Below are positions 44,403-59,400 of a DNA stretch of 64,000 nt, piece after piece. Below the pieces are notes generated by a model. The model had not been told where the DNA came from and ran no database searches. It saw only the letters and a list, made by a program, of their open reading frames with translations. The stretch covers positions 8,636,055-8,700,054 of the forward strand of contig CM063244.1 of the NCBI GenBank assembly GCA_032158295.1, read 5' to 3'. Made by a program: the position numbers and the translations under genes. This DNA comes from Pycnopodia helianthoides (Eukaryota > Echinodermata > Asteroidea > Forcipulatida > Asteriidae). Each line of letters begins with the position of its first letter. Within the stretch, counting starts at the first letter, position 1.

Positions 44403-47400
44403 CTGCGGGGAAAAAAAAAAAATACAGGACGGGTTAAAGCACTCCACTTTTAATAGTAGAGAAACAAGAAGAGAAATTGTAGGATTACAGACAAAGAACA
44501 AAGCTAGTCCTTGTCCTGTAGATTGTGACTCAGTTTTTTTCAATTTGACTAGACTACATAGCTTGACACCGACTTGTACCTTTAGTCAATTCAGCCGCTA
44601 GACTACGTGTTTTCAACAAAACCAAAAGGTCATTGCAAATAACAAAGCTCCTACAACCAATGATGACATTAACAAATAGCAGGGTCTAATGGGTTTGACT
44701 TAACAACCCTTCAACATAAACATCAGGTGACCACACAAAGACGAGGATCCTCCAAGGGAAAACAAAATATGCCAGACCTATTCTGAAATTGATGACATGG
44801 ATTAATCAGAGCCCAAAGTGTCTCCATTTGTCCCCCCCCCCCCCACCAATCACGTCACAAATGACCTCTTTTCCCCACGTAACTGCGACTCTCCAATCCG
44901 AATGACCTTTCAGAAACAAAGTCTTGTTCCCTGCGGACATCCCAAACATTTTTTTTGCACACATGCAGGTTCCTAAGGTATTAGTCCCGGATCTGGAAAG
45001 GAAATTTGGGGCGCGTCTGAATTGGCGACTGCGGTTGTTGCTAAGGTCAGACTATGCTTCAATGCATGATGGCGCTGTGACCCCAAAGCCACAGCTGCAG
45101 CTGCTTGTTCAGAAACAGACAAGTTGCTGGGAAAAAAAATTCAAAACAAGGCACAGCAAGTTGTTAGTATTTTGCAAATGACAGATTAATCATGGAGTCC
45201 AAACTGAACACAAAGTATCCAAGTAGCAACCAGACCCTGCCCCGTCTAACACTGTCAACAATGTGATGAAACCAGAACATTAAATACAGCACATTATACC
45301 ATGAAACCAGAGCATTAAAACGTCTGCCCGGCGGTGTGTGCACGCATTGTACTTTGCATCAAATTTGGACTAGCAGTGACCTCGACAGGTCAGTTTGTCT
45401 TTGAATTATGTGACCTTTAAACGCCACTCCTCAACCAAATTTATGCAGAACAAGAATTGTGCGCATGTACACCGGGCAAACTTCAATAGAGGGGATGTCT
45501 ATGCTACAGGGTCCAGTAAAACACTGACCATTTCTTGACAGACAGAAAAGCACTACATTATCAAATTATGAAATGAGACTCATACATTTCAATAGAGGGC
45601 GGTTTAGTGGTAAACAACGGGCAGTTGGTCTATGCACAGGTCCAGGAAAACACTGACCGAAATTATGAAATGAGATTCATACATTTCAATAGAGGGCGGT
45701 TTAGTTGTAAACAACGGGCAGATGGTCTATGCACAGGTCCATGAAAACACTGACCATTTACAGAAAAAGCACTACATTATCAAATTATGAAATGGGATTC
45801 GATCTTGAAGATTTCAGTCACCGTCAACCAACAGGTGACGTCTAAGGGGTCTTCAGATTTCTGCACAAACAGGACGTGAGTCATGCAAGATGAGACACAA
45901 AGCCCCTATCTAGGAGTACTCCCCACCGAATCAGCCCACACTCGCTGGAAAACTCACACACACACACACACACACAGCACATAAACCGACCATCGATATC
46001 ATGTAACCTATGTCATGTCTAGATTTGTCTTTTCCACTGCATGGCTAGGTCGATTTTCTGAAGCCACAACTCCACCCACAGATAATTTCATGTCATGACA
46101 TGTTAAGACCGATGACTGATCATCGGACAAGAAAGCAGTCTGGGTCTAGTGTATAAATAAAGCAAATAACTAAGTTTTTTACTCTAATCCCCAGATCCCC
46201 CAACCCACCTGCCCCCACCCCATTAAGAAAATCTAGAATGGTTCACCAGACTGTCGTCCACGCAGGAAGAATAATCTATAATTGGAATACACAATCTGAG
46301 AAAACGTTTCATGCATTAAAACGTTTCACAGATTGAAATGTTTACGAATCCCTCTCTCTTTAAACCGCATTCCTTAGAAGTGAATCGCTTCTCAGCACGT
46401 TATACATTATCAACAGCTGCAGTGCTTCTTAACAAATATGTTTTTATGGCCATTAATTTTGGGGAGTAATTACCAAAGGTATACCCTCCCTTTAACAGAA
46501 TGTAATGATCGCTTCCGGGATAAAGAATATTAAAGTAGACTCTTGTCATAACAAGATTGCTGGGACTGGCTAAATTACCTCTTTATAACAGGAACGTTGT
46601 TGTAAGAGGAAAGCAAAACAACAGAAACTCCGAGCAGAAATGAGATTCGGGGACTTCAGACCGTACTCTTTATAAGCGAAACCTCTTTATAACAGTGCTC
46701 TTTGGGGCCGACTGTGTTCTGCTTTTTATTCTATACTGCCGTGGGATAAGCTCTGTATATTCAGGACTTTCCCGAGTCATGTGGGGGAACAATCCACAGG
46801 CTCGAATGGCCGGGGTTGTGGGTTCGAATCCCACCCACGTAGTACGCCTATGGATTTTTATCTGCACTATTCGGGAAAGCACCGAGTATACACTGTGCTG
46901 ATGACAAATCTGCGCAGGGTAAACAAAAATGATGTAAAATTGATGTTCTCTGTGATCCCAAAACATGAGTGATAAACCTAAAACATCCAACCTTGAATGA
47001 ACTTTGTTGATTTACATCCGCTCCCAAAATAAAAGTATATACTCCAAGGGCAGACCAAATCGGTCAAATCTCGTATTTCGACATAACATGTCAAGACCGA
47101 AAACAAATAAAATCACAGAGTCCGACTAATTTTTCAGAAGGGAAGTTACTGATTAATCAAGTAAATGGAACACGGCAATATCGAGCAAGTGATGACGGAG
47201 ATCAAACTGACATCGTTTGAAGCAAACAGGAGGTTGTCCTGACTATTATCGTTAAGTCAAAACAATTCAGATGGACTCCTTGAGCAAACATTTCAATTAA
47301 GGGTTTCGGATTCGTCGGATCTACACGCTATATTTGAAAACGGTTTCCACGCACAAAACTGCTTGGATGCATGCAAGTGAATCACCTTCCCCCACCTTGC

Positions 47401-50400
47401 CTAGTAGAATCAAGCAAACAAGCTGTTTTTCTTTCCCGAGGTGGAGAAACACATTGACACTCTTTGACATCTTTGAGTATAATTCTGCATGCGTGACTGA
47501 CGTGACTGTACCCAGACCTTGTTCACACTGCTGCAGATTAGCATGCCTTGGCCCCACCCACGTCCCATGGTTGCTTTGGCTGGGCCATGTCACTTTCATC
47601 AAACTCAGGGGAATGATTTCAGATAAGTTGAAGGAGAAGTGAGATGAAAATGCTGTATTTAGAGCATTGTCTGTTGCTTCATGCGTGTGTTTCTTGTTCT
47701 GAATAACCCATGGCTGAAAGGCAGAGTCGGATAAAATCCAAAACTATCCAAGATGGCTGACAACAGTCCTACCAATCCAATACACCACAGCTTCCATGCA
47801 AACTCTGTAGTGTATTACACGTACACCTAAAAATGACTGCCCTATTATCCTTCTAAAAGTATTGAGCCCTTGCACGGCGCGCATCACGTTTACACACATC
47901 TATCCTGTCCGCCCTTTTGGGCGTCAAAATGTACACAAAGGAATTGACTCCCAAAATGTTGGAAATGGCAGACGCACATTGTGCGGAGTTGCAATCCGCG
48001 TTGTGCAAGGGGGCAATACCTATGAGCTATCACAATTATTTCTATTATAACAAAATCTCGCCCGATTTTATGGGAGATGTTTAGCAGAAGATTCTGCTTA
48101 GCAAATTTAGGTAGTAGTTAGTTAGGGATCGGGAACCAGTCACAAGCAATAAATATTACAGTATATTTTGGCTGGTACCTTGCTTCGGTTAAACAACTTT
48201 TTTTTTTCCCCGCGCTAAGCAGGGCCCAATTTCATAAAGCTCTTAAGCAGGCATATTGCTTAGAGAAATTGACGTGCTAAGCAACAAACAACGGGGCACC
48301 AGTCATGACAATGTAATATAAGCACATTTTGGCTGGTAAACTATTTCTGCTAAGCAAGATTTGTTGTCGTTAGCAAATTTGTTGTGCTTTCCAGCTTTTA
48401 TGAAGTGCATTCACTGTTGATCAACCAGCTGATTGTGTTTCATTGTTATCAAAACTTTATAAACAGGAACTGAATATACATGAGACCTATTAGGCTGGAA
48501 ATCAATGCGTTGTGCATAATGTGAGGAACCCAACCCTCAGGGATGAGATTCAACGAATAACAAAATTCCTGAGAGGCCTGCTGACCAGGGCCCAATTTCA
48601 TAGAGCTGCTAAGCAAAAAATATGCTTAGCATGAAATTTCTTCCTTGATAAAAACAGTATTACCAACCAAATTTCCATTTGTTGCATATTGCTTGTTAAT
48701 GGTATTCAGCTGTTATTTGCTTATCCAGAAAATCACGTGGAAATTTGGCTGGCAATCCTGTTTTTATCAAGGCAAACATTTCATGCTAAGCAAATTTTTG
48801 TGCTAAGCAGCTCTATGAAATTGGGCCCTGGGTTCCCCCTTATTCTAGACCCAGAACCTCCAAGATGTTTACAATTCAGGAGGTTTACAGACTCTCTGCT
48901 TAGCCAGAAATACAAAACTGAAGATTTGAACACAATGTGGACTATCTCTTTCTCACTTTGGTGACTGCTTTACTTCTTTCAAAAATATTTCAACACGCAA
49001 GAAAATTTTGAGAAAAATCCTGGGAAATCACACGCCTGAATCCTTTAAAATGAAAACACACGCCGAGCAATGCACATAGTTTTAACAGACAACGCAGTAT
49101 GCAACACGGATACATAGAATGATGTTGTTTTCTGGTTGTTTACTGAGTATTTGGCCGAGGCATTTAGTGACAAATCATTTTGTCAACAAAACCAGGCTGG
49201 CAATCTGACATAACAGACAATTAATACATGGGCTACTAGTATTCCTAAAAAAAACAAGCAGTCTTCATGATCCTGCATGCACCAGATCTTTTTCTTAACT
49301 CATTAAAGCAACATTTTTTTCGCAGGCTTTTTTTTGTTTTTTAAATTCTTGTGCTGTAATTAGTAGATAAAGTTAGTCACATGACACTGGCTCCTGAAAT
49401 AGGCCGCATCCGAATTGAGGGCTATGGCTACGGCTACAAATGTTGCTAAGGGTGTTGCTTAGGAAGTCCTAAACTTCAACGCACGATGACGCTGCAATCC
49501 AATCGTAGCCATAGCCATAGCCATAGCCGCCGATTCCAACACGGCCTTACATCAGACATGCAACAAGAACACATTCTCCCTATCGGTAATTGATCGCCTA
49601 ATTGGTAATTAATTGCCCAATTGGTAATTGATCGCCCAATTGGTAATTGATAGCCCAAAGACACATGCTCACACGTCGTTATCGTCTTTTTTTTTTTGGA
49701 CCAATCAGAGCTCCAAGCCTGAATCCCCGGAGGGAAAAGGTCTTCATCAATGCTTGACACTTCCATGCACTATTAGATCATTCATTTTGGATGGGTTACC
49801 AGAGCAACGAGCAGAAGACAGGCAAGCGGGCGGGCGGCCATCTTACCTTGTGCCGAGAGAGTGGCACCCTGACTCGGGTCGTTGCAGGACACTTTCATAC
49901 GGACTTGAAACGGTCTGAGGAGGACGTGTTTATTGGTCAATAGTTTACCCACATTGTAATATTCATATAACTTGCATCCCATCGGGAGTCAGTTTTGCAG
50001 AATCTGAGATATTTTTATAGGAACTTACTGGTCTTCTAGACTGTTTGACTAGTCTACTCTACAGGAATTGTAATCAGAGAGTTGTTTTTCATAGAACTCT
50101 ACTGGTCTTCAAGACTGTTGACTAGTCTGTTCCAGTCTTCGTCAGAAGACCAAACCTCTATTTGAGCCACCACCAAGTAAAGCATTAAAACGTTTGTTAT
50201 CCAATTAACATCCCACACATACATGTATTCGTCAGACACAAATATTTGACCAAGTAATAAACAAGAAGGGAAACACGGGGTAAATTTAAAATAGTTTTGG
50301 GTTGAACACAGAAAAGAGGACAAGAGCGGACTTGAACCTGGGCCTTCCCAATTAACGTGCAGACACTCTATCAACTGCGCTATCTAGCCCTATGTCAGGC

Positions 50401-53400
50401 GTCTCCCTATTTTGTCAATATCATTGTTCCAGGGTGCATGTTAATCCGGAGGCTCAAGCTCCGCTTGACTCAATTTTTCTTTGTTCAACCCAAAAATATT
50501 TAACCACTTACTAACAGATAAAGACACAGCTAGAAAAACAAACAAATGTACCAGTCAATTAATATCACTTCGGTAAGGAGTTCAAAAAAACTATGGGCAT
50601 AGTCGTTTAGTATTTACCGTACTTTGTGACAAGAACAAAGTGCCCTTTATTAAAAAAAACTATACAAGTATGTACAAGTACACCCAATTGATATAACAAA
50701 ATTATCATAACATCATAACAGAGGACGAACAAATTGACAACCGACAACACCTCGACACAAATTTGAGCAACAAAAAAAGTTGGCAACAAAATGGAATGCA
50801 GTGTAAAGAATCATGCCACACACAAACTGGAATGAAATAGGCTTCACTTCATCCAGTTTCCACACCACATTCAATCGTTATCTGTTGTTTGTTTGTTTGT
50901 TTGTTTGTTTGTTTGTTAATTGTGGGAAGAGGGATCAGGCCAATAAGGGATAAACAAAAATGCAAAGTAATAAAGGGATAAACAAAAATGCAAACTTAAT
51001 AACGGATAAACAAAATGCAACTTAATAAAATAAGCAACAGAATGGAAAATTACAAACTATTATGTAAATGAAGTTAGAACCCTTTTCGATGTCAAGATTG
51101 ATTAATTACTTCCAAAGACCTTTAACATGCCAACGCCATCTTCAACATGTTCCCTGTGTGAATAAGTAGTAACCAATGCTGATTCTCATCACACCGAAAT
51201 GGGATCAGACTAGTTTGCCGTTCGAGCCTCAGTGTCGGTTAACAGGGTCAGGTGACCCAGGCCAGAAATAGGTTTCTGACATCAAATTAACTGACCAAAA
51301 ACAATTTGAAGAGCTACGCGAGAATGGGTCAGTGCTACCAGAAAAACATGAAAATATGTTTTCTCAAAAAGATATGGCCTTCATTTTATTTTTAATGATG
51401 GAACTTTCAAACTTTATTAACATGATTGGATTGGAAACGCTTCAGCATTCGTCATTAATTAAAGAATTCAGCTGGCATTTTTTTGTTTGGTTTGTAGAAC
51501 CCGCAATTTTGAAACCAAGCCTAACCGAGCCAACATGGTTACGGTTTGGTCGGAACAGCTGCATCACTACTACGACACAACTGAACTTGCATAATGTTTT
51601 TGGTCGGGGTCGACAAACCAGGCCCTAGGAATCGATCGAGTGAAAACCTAGACGGTTACAGCATGGTAAAGGTCTAAAGAAGGTCTACTGTACAGACTGT
51701 TTCAGGAGGTCACTGACATCGGCAACCACACTCTGCACTAATTTATTAAACCAGTCGAGTCACATCAAATTGTAAAACAACAACGCTCTGTTTCTTACAG
51801 TTTTCAAGAATCTCATGATCAAAAAGAAGCTAAATTTATTTTGTTTGCTCCATGCTTGATATTTCAAATTTCACAAGTATGTCCAAGGAGCTATTACATT
51901 CAGTACAACTTTTAGAAGACTTCTGAAAGAGTATTTGAAACGTTGTCAAAACAATGGCTCACGCTTTTTTTGAAGCAATCCTAAAATAGGATTGGAAGTA
52001 CTTTTAGAAAAGATTTTTCCACATGCCATTCTTCTACATTTCTATGTAAAATAAGAGCATTTCAGAAGGATTGTTAAAATTTTTTGAAAAAGGCACAAAC
52101 TACACTTGAACTTTGTATTTAACATTGGAGGTGTATGGAAACTGTGAGAGGACCAGATTAGAAATGACTGTGTGTGATAAAAAGCTTGGGGAGTGATTGT
52201 CCCGATAAAGAAAACAGCCATTACTTTTTTATGCTTTGTCATAATGTCTTCAAGGTGCTGTTTTGTTTCACTGTTACTATAGTAACAGACAGCGGAACGG
52301 AGATTGATCACCTGTCTTTCATGTCAAGATGAGTCAATCTTTTTGCCCTTACAAAAATTATAAGGAAAATATATAAATAAAAAATTGAACCCATGGAAAG
52401 TTCTTTTTTTAAGTGTCGTATACATTTGATGTGACTCCACTCTTGCCCCCTTGTCAATAGAAACCCAGCAAAATAAAAAATAAATAAAAAAGCAACGAAA
52501 ACTGAACATTTGCTTCCACAATGGAAGTTAAGTTAATGAAAATGAGCACTGCATTTTGGTTTCAGTAGGAAAGGGAAATATCCATGACATTTCCATGATT
52601 TCTGACACATTTGGATTGAAATACATGTACTGAGATTATCAGTCGTTGCAATTACAAGAAAAAACTTTTCAGGGCCTAATTTCAAAAAGCTTGTCAGCAC
52701 AAAAATTGTGCCACTGAAATATCTTGCAGAGAAGAAGAGGGTTACCAGCCAATATGCCATTTGTTCTTTCATACTGGTGCCCTGGTTTTGTGTGCATTTC
52801 CCCCTTCTTCTTTTAGTAATTCATTGTTTTAGCTTTCAGTTTTTGTTGTTTCTTCTTTTTTTATTTTGCTAAGTATATTTATCTGCTCAGCAGCTTTATG
52901 AAATTAGTCCCCATGGTCTGTCAGGTTTTAAAAAATGCTTACTTCTGATGATAGGGGGAACACGTTCTTCATGCGGTCGGGCTCTGGGGCTACCGTCTAG
53001 AGCGGTGAACGAGGGAAAGCTATAGAGTGAATAAAATAACCAAAACGAGAACAAAGAGCGACATGCCGGGTGAGTCAAACAGTGGTGATGTGCTATCTGG
53101 AGGCACGGTGGCGTGCAATGGGTTAGTGGCGGCGGCGAAATGGTCTCTAACAAATAATACGGGTGATGGTCAACTGGGAACACAGGGGGCTGACGTTTGA
53201 ATACGTCTTAATCTAATATGATGAATGTAAAACAATTTTCTAACCCTCTCGCTGTCTGACCATTCAATACCATTCACTGTGGTTTTGAATGATAGATAAA
53301 CTATGCCAGCCTGCAATATGATACCATGAGGGAATGCATGTACACAGTACACAGTTGTGCCACTGTACACAACCTTGGCAGTCGAATGGTTTCAAATGGT

Positions 53401-56400
53401 TGGTCAACTCACTGGAAAATGTTGCCAAGAGTCACTGACAGTAGGAGGGTTAAAATGTATATAAGTATGGAAAAGCACTAGAACTTGTAAAAATCATTCG
53501 TGAAAAGTCAATGTCAAATCATTTATATTTTTATATTTTAAGTTGATTATAACAGTAAACTCAACAGGGGATCAATCAGCTGAAAGACTGACATCTTGTT
53601 TGGAGTGATACCAAGTTTTAAGTTTGGGCAAACAAATCTTCTTTTTCAAAATTGGAATAAAATAAATCATATTAGAATGCAGTTGAAACATTCCTCAATA
53701 AAAATGATTTATCCAGCTGAAACAGAATGAGCGTGTTGTGTGTGGTGTATTTCACGTCAAGAGTGCTTTTCAGTGCTATTCATGGAGGGTCATGTGACAA
53801 GATGTGGGCCTTTTAATTGGCTGTTCATACATCACAGACTGTGGCTACGATTGTCTCCACTTTTTTGAGGTGGGCTACTTTCTCATGCAAATGGTTTGGT
53901 CACATTACGTTTGGATTCTAAAGACTACACAAGGTATGGGAGCGGAGCAGCTTGTCGGAATGGACACAAATCAAAACGAATACAAAGAAATATTACAAAC
54001 TGATTTTACAATCTGACAAAGAAATCTAAAAGCCAAGTCCATGCGTAAAACAGAGACAACTGCACACACAAAACAAACACATCTAGTTTGGCTGGTCAAG
54101 AGAACTGACCAAATACAAGCAAGTTTGATAACTGTTGTAGTTTTGTTTGGGTATTTTGTTTGGCGTTTCATGTGTTAGTATGTTTGTATCTGGCAGAGGG
54201 AAAGTAAACAAGACAAATGAATATTAACACAAATTTCAGGCCTTGAATTCCATCTTTGAGAGGGCAAAGCCAATTTCATTTTGCAAAAGGGCACTTCCAT
54301 CGGAAAATCTATGGGAAACATTTAAGGGGGCACCAAGGCCAAGACCAGGGGCAACAGAGGCCGTGCCCTCGGTGTAATTCCAGGCCTGAAATTCAGCTAT
54401 GATTTAATTGTTGTAACTATAATGTTAGCTCATCTAATGAGGTTCTGGGTTAATTATTAAAGGATCTGTAAACCTTTGAAAGAATGTTAAATCCTGACAT
54501 GTCCCGACAGAATAACAGAGCAAGAGTGTGTCATGTCACTGTAACCTGCTATTCAAGTTCAAAATATTCTGCTGACTAAAAGGCCTGAAACTAGGATCAA
54601 AATTTTAGGCGGTATGCTGAAATGATGACATTTCCACCTTTGATAACCCCCCTGGAGTTAATATAGATTTCAAGGAGCTTTCGGGAACAGTATCCTCAGC
54701 GCTAGAGAAGTATCAAAGAGTGAGATTTCTTTATATCTTAAGAAAAAATAACAATCTTTTTTCACTCGACAGACAAAAAAAGGTCTGAATTCAGAGAAGA
54801 ATTTGAAATTTCTCCGCCTTGTTACTTTTGGCCTGTCGTGGGAAAATGCGTGTCGTGGCCGAGCGGTCAAGCGCACTGGACTCAAGCCGTGGGGTTTCTG
54901 ATCAGCAGAGTGTGGGTTGAGGCACTTGACCGCTATGACTTCAACCTTGGGATGGGATATAAAGCCGTTTGTGTGTCGTTTAACGCATGTAAAAGAACCC
55001 AGTTACACTGTTTGCTAAGAGATGGGGTTTGCCCCAGTGTTTCTGCTGCTGAATGCGCCGCAGCATCTTGTAGACCCATACAAGGTGTTACACAAAATAG
55101 GGAGACCGCCAACATAGGGCTAGATAGCTCAGTTGGTAGAGCGCCGGTACGTTAATCCGGAGGTCGTTGGTTCAAATCCCGCTCTAGTCAATTTTTCTTT
55201 GTTCAACCCCAAACCATTTGAAATTTACCCAGTCAGTTTCCCTTGTGGTTCATTACTTGACACGTTAAAGCCCAAGGAGTACCTTGTTGGTAGATAGGTG
55301 CGCTATATAGACTATTTTATGATTATCTTTTACTTCCAATGGTTTACACATCGTTCCCTGGAGCTCCAAGCTGCAACCACCTAGTGGTCTCTGACTGCAA
55401 TCTCTCCTGAATCCTCCAAAATACTCCACTCTACAATAACTCAACACCCGACTCTGTTTGGTCTCTGATGAGATTGGTTTGCCCGGCCCAAATGATAACC
55501 ATTTGTTATTTGGCCCTGCAGTACCACATCCCACAACATCAGACAACGTTTTGAGTAAGATTTTGGAGGATTTGGGACCGCTAGGGTTAATCAATGAGTG
55601 TTAAGCTGCTAATGGAATAAATGCATGGATTTGGGTTAGAATTGGAGACTACAAAAGCATGATTGGACATTTCAATGTACTGACCGGAAAAAAAATGAAC
55701 AAAGACAACAGGCAACATGGAGTACGTTGTTAGAGTGGAATTCAATGGCAACTACGTGTAAATTAGCACACAGAACAAGAACGACATGTCCAATTGTTAA
55801 TCTCATGAAAGTACATTATACAACTCGTTTCCTCAAGGGAACGTAGGAGAGGGGAGTTCAGAAAAAGATACAGCATTGGGAAGTGAGGAATGCAAAATGG
55901 GGGTCGAACTTCTGGGCACAATCTCATAGAGCCGATTAAGCACAACAAATTAGCTAAGCAAAATTATGTTTGACATAATAAGATTTCTATTCCTACCTCC
56001 ATGCATGAACCATTTGTGACTGGTATCCTGCTAATTTTTGCTTAGCAGGAAAATTTCTAAGCATTATTTTTTGCTTTTAAGCAGCTCTATGAAATTGGGC
56101 CATAGAGCTGGTTAAGCAACAACAAAAAAGCCAAGCACAACAAAGTTTTGCTTAACACAACAAGGTTACCGGCCAAAATACTATTTCACATTCCATTTGT
56201 GACTGGTATCCTGCTCATTTCTGCCAAGTTGAAAATCGTTAAGCAATATTTTCTGCTTAAGCTCTATGAAATTGGGACCCAGTTTACACGTTGTACCTCG
56301 GGGGAATACCCTGGGGCTAAATAAGGTTCAACCCCAAGTTTACCTTTTGTTTGATTTTGCATTCCTCCCTAATCGTAGCAAATTGTATTCTGAGAACACC

Positions 56401-59400
56401 TGTAGAAGCAGTGTATGAATGTGTGGCTGCGGCTGTTGCTGAGGGTGTTGCTATGGTATCATAAGCTTCAACGCATCTAATGTGGTAATCAAGTCACAGC
56501 CACAGTCGCTAATTTTATACACTGCTTGTAAATGCTGAATGGGATCTATTTTAAATTTATTTTAAACTTTTTTGTCAACAAGACAACATCTCTCAAAAAG
56601 AATAGATTTTGATTAAGAATGATTCTGTCACTAATTCAACACTGGCATTACTGAATTTAAACTATCAGAATCTTTGACAATGCTGTACCTTTTCTGTCAA
56701 TTATTCCATGAATCTCATGATAAAAACAAATGAAAGAATGAGGTTTGCTTTGACATCACAAGTTTAAAGTTAACTCTTAGTAATGGATGGCAATTATTAA
56801 AGAACCTATGGCAAACTCTACTTTGTTAAAAGTACATTTTATTTATAAAACACTTGGAAGTTTGATCTCAGTCTAGTGAACATGACTGTCAAATTGTTAC
56901 TTGTGTCAAATGATCTATTAACTAGAAAGTACTTGATCAGCACCAAATTTTTCTTTCAAAAAAACCTTTTGATAGTTAGATATCAAGTTTTAAGACTTCA
57001 CATAATAAGTTTTAAAAGATGATATTAAAAGTCCACATTCCCCCTTTTTTAATTTCATTTTGGGGGTGCAATTTTTACGGATGCTTACCTATTTGCAGAT
57101 GACGGGTGCGAGGGTTTCTTGTGACGGGCCACTGGTTCGCAAGTCATGGGGGTGACCGGCTGGTAGTGGACCTTACTGACCGCTATACCAGTCCCAAACG
57201 TCTGCTGCGGACGCAGTATCATGGATGACGTCGTCCGGTACACGGCGGCCGGCTGGGGCTCAGTCCGGTAAGCGTTGGCGGGCTGGGGCTCCTGGTACAG
57301 GGTCATGGACTGGGAGTGGGCGCTCATGTTGTGGGAAGCGACGCTCATGTTCGACGGGGTGTGAGAGATGGTGGCGTAGCTGGAGGTGTACTCGGAGACG
57401 TGGGTGTAGACGGGAGTTCTTTGGGAGTGGTAGGGGGAGCCGTTGGGTGCTAGCTGCACGGCTAAAGAGGAGCTGTGGGAGGAGCTACTCGAGGATTGCT
57501 GGGAGGAGATGGAGTGATGACGATTGCGGTTCCCTCCGCTTTGGAAGTCACTCGCGATCGATGAATGACTGGAACCCCGCTCTGACGGAGCAGGTTGATC
57601 AGTGTAATCATGGTAATCAGCCTGATCTAGCCTCTGATCAGGCTGGTCAGTCCTCGGGTCTGTCCGCGGATCGTACGGCTGATTGATGTAGCTGTTCACC
57701 TCCTCAAACTCAAATTTCTTAGGACCCTGCAGCCGGCTGGCATAGTTCTGGTACTGCTGGGATCGGTAGGAAGTCCGACTCCGGTAGGGAGTGTACTCCG
57801 TCGAGCTCTGCTCCTCAGAGTTCTGACTTTGTAAGCTGTTGGATTTCAGAATGAGATTGCCCACAGAGTGGTGCTTCTTCGGGGACGCCGGCTGGCTCAG
57901 GGACGTGGGCTGCTGATGGTATTCCAGGTCGGCGTCAGGTTGCGGGAAGTCCTGGCGCGCCGACAACATCTGCAGATCATGCAGCGAGGCGGCGTGGTGC
58001 CGCAACGGAGCGGGGTCGTACTCCCGCGGAGTGGAACTCAACTCCGGTGATTCGTGGTACCGTCCAGTTCTGTGCAGCGACCGGAAACTGCTGGTCTGAT
58101 ACGACGGGGGCGGCCCCCTCGCCGAGGAGCTCCCCTTGCTTCCTGAGTTTGACGGGTTCCTTTGGCGGCGGGGCGAGTCGCCGGGGACGTCCCCCTGCAC
58201 ATTTAACGAAGGGGTGCTCTTGCTGAAAGAGTCTGTGTAACTCGCAGCAGGTTTGGGATAAGACGGCTGGGGACGCTGGCTCTCAGCGTGATCAGCGGAT
58301 CGCTGCGAGTGAAAACTGTCCTTGCTACTCACGCTATTTGATCTGGATTGGCGAGGCTGACGATTCAGCAAGTCGTCCGTCGGTCTCCTCACAGACTCCG
58401 CACTACTTTCCTTTATTGAGGGCTCATAATAGTTCACACTCTTATTCCCTCGAGGGGGCTTCTTGGCGTCACCCTTCTTGGAGGTCTTTGGGGACTCTGT
58501 TAGCGGGGGACCGTCCGAGTAAATCTCCACCGGCAAGGGTGGCTTGCTTTTCCGATTCTGCGAAGGGGACCGCCAGCCACCGTTCAACAACTGACGTGGA
58601 ACGCTCTTGGAGCGTATTCTCGGTCCTTTGCGATCGTCTAAGGTTTTAGTTCTACCTCGTTCCGACATAAATCCGAATCCGAATCGAGGTGGGGTGTGAG
58701 GAGTGCTTGCCTTGCGGCCGGAGCGGTTCAAGCTGTTGTATTCATCGAGGGCCTTTCTCTCGGGGGTCGGCTCCTCTATTTCCAGGCCGAGTTTATTGCG
58801 CAGATCAGTGAGCTGAACTTCAATGCTGTTCAGCTGACGACATAAAGGAAGAAAAGGGATATTTGTTAGCAACTTTGCTTTCTGTCTTTAGGTTTCACCG
58901 CATGTAGTTTAATCAATTACATAAAAACACAGCGTTTTAATTGTGACCATCAAGTACACGCAAATAACCCTGTGCTATTTAGGAACACTCCTCACAAATC
59001 ACATACACTTTTATTTTCAAACACAGTAATTTCTTTCCTGAATACATATATGCATGTGACCAAAAGTAGGCCTTGTTCAAATTGGCGGCTACAGCTTTGG
59101 CTTCAGCTGGATCGCCGCGTCATCATGTGTTGAAGTGTAGGACTACCTTAACAACAACCTCAGCGACAGTTGTAGCCCTAGCTGTAGCCGCCAATTCGGA
59201 TACGGCCTAAAAGGCTACATGAGAGGGGTAGTATGGGACCCTCGAGAAATACCACTAATATTTTCTATAAAAGTCTCTCCTTCAAAAAAAAAAAGGTCTT
59301 TAGCGGGGATGCACAGTGCCTTTGTCTCAATTCCTACTTACCCTGAAGGCCGACTTCTTGTACGAATCCCTGCGTGTCTTGCGGACCTTCTTGCTTATGG

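Larger units (their letters stand above)
44403..57088 (-). other. Large intron (12.7 kb) of the CUPID gene
   Basis: Between the long disordered exon and the last coding exon. It carries MITEs (families A, B, D, E, F), tRNA-Lys- and tRNA-Leu-type SINEs and tandem duplications, listed separately. No other gene was recognised. One splice-site-bounded open segment (49847-49914) is a possible alternative exon. Confidence 0.65.

Noticed and set aside
52950..53003. A 54-bp minus-strand segment between CTCTAG and GTAAGC that looks like an exon
   Set aside because: In the phase required by the CUPID-gene exon upstream it stops at its third codon, and a shifted acceptor breaks phase with the next exon. 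At most a poison exon, with no supporting similarity.
55118..55190. Apparent tRNA gene with GTT-like anticodon
   Set aside because: The acceptor and D stems pair well, but the anticodon and T stems have mismatches and position 33 is C. The sequence continues into a tail shared with degraded copies at 50275 and 62470. It is a SINE head.
57225..57686. 153-codon plus-strand ORF rich in Arg, Gly and Ser
   Set aside because: Antisense shadow of the GC-rich CUPID-gene exon, with no independent start context, splice sites or similarity.
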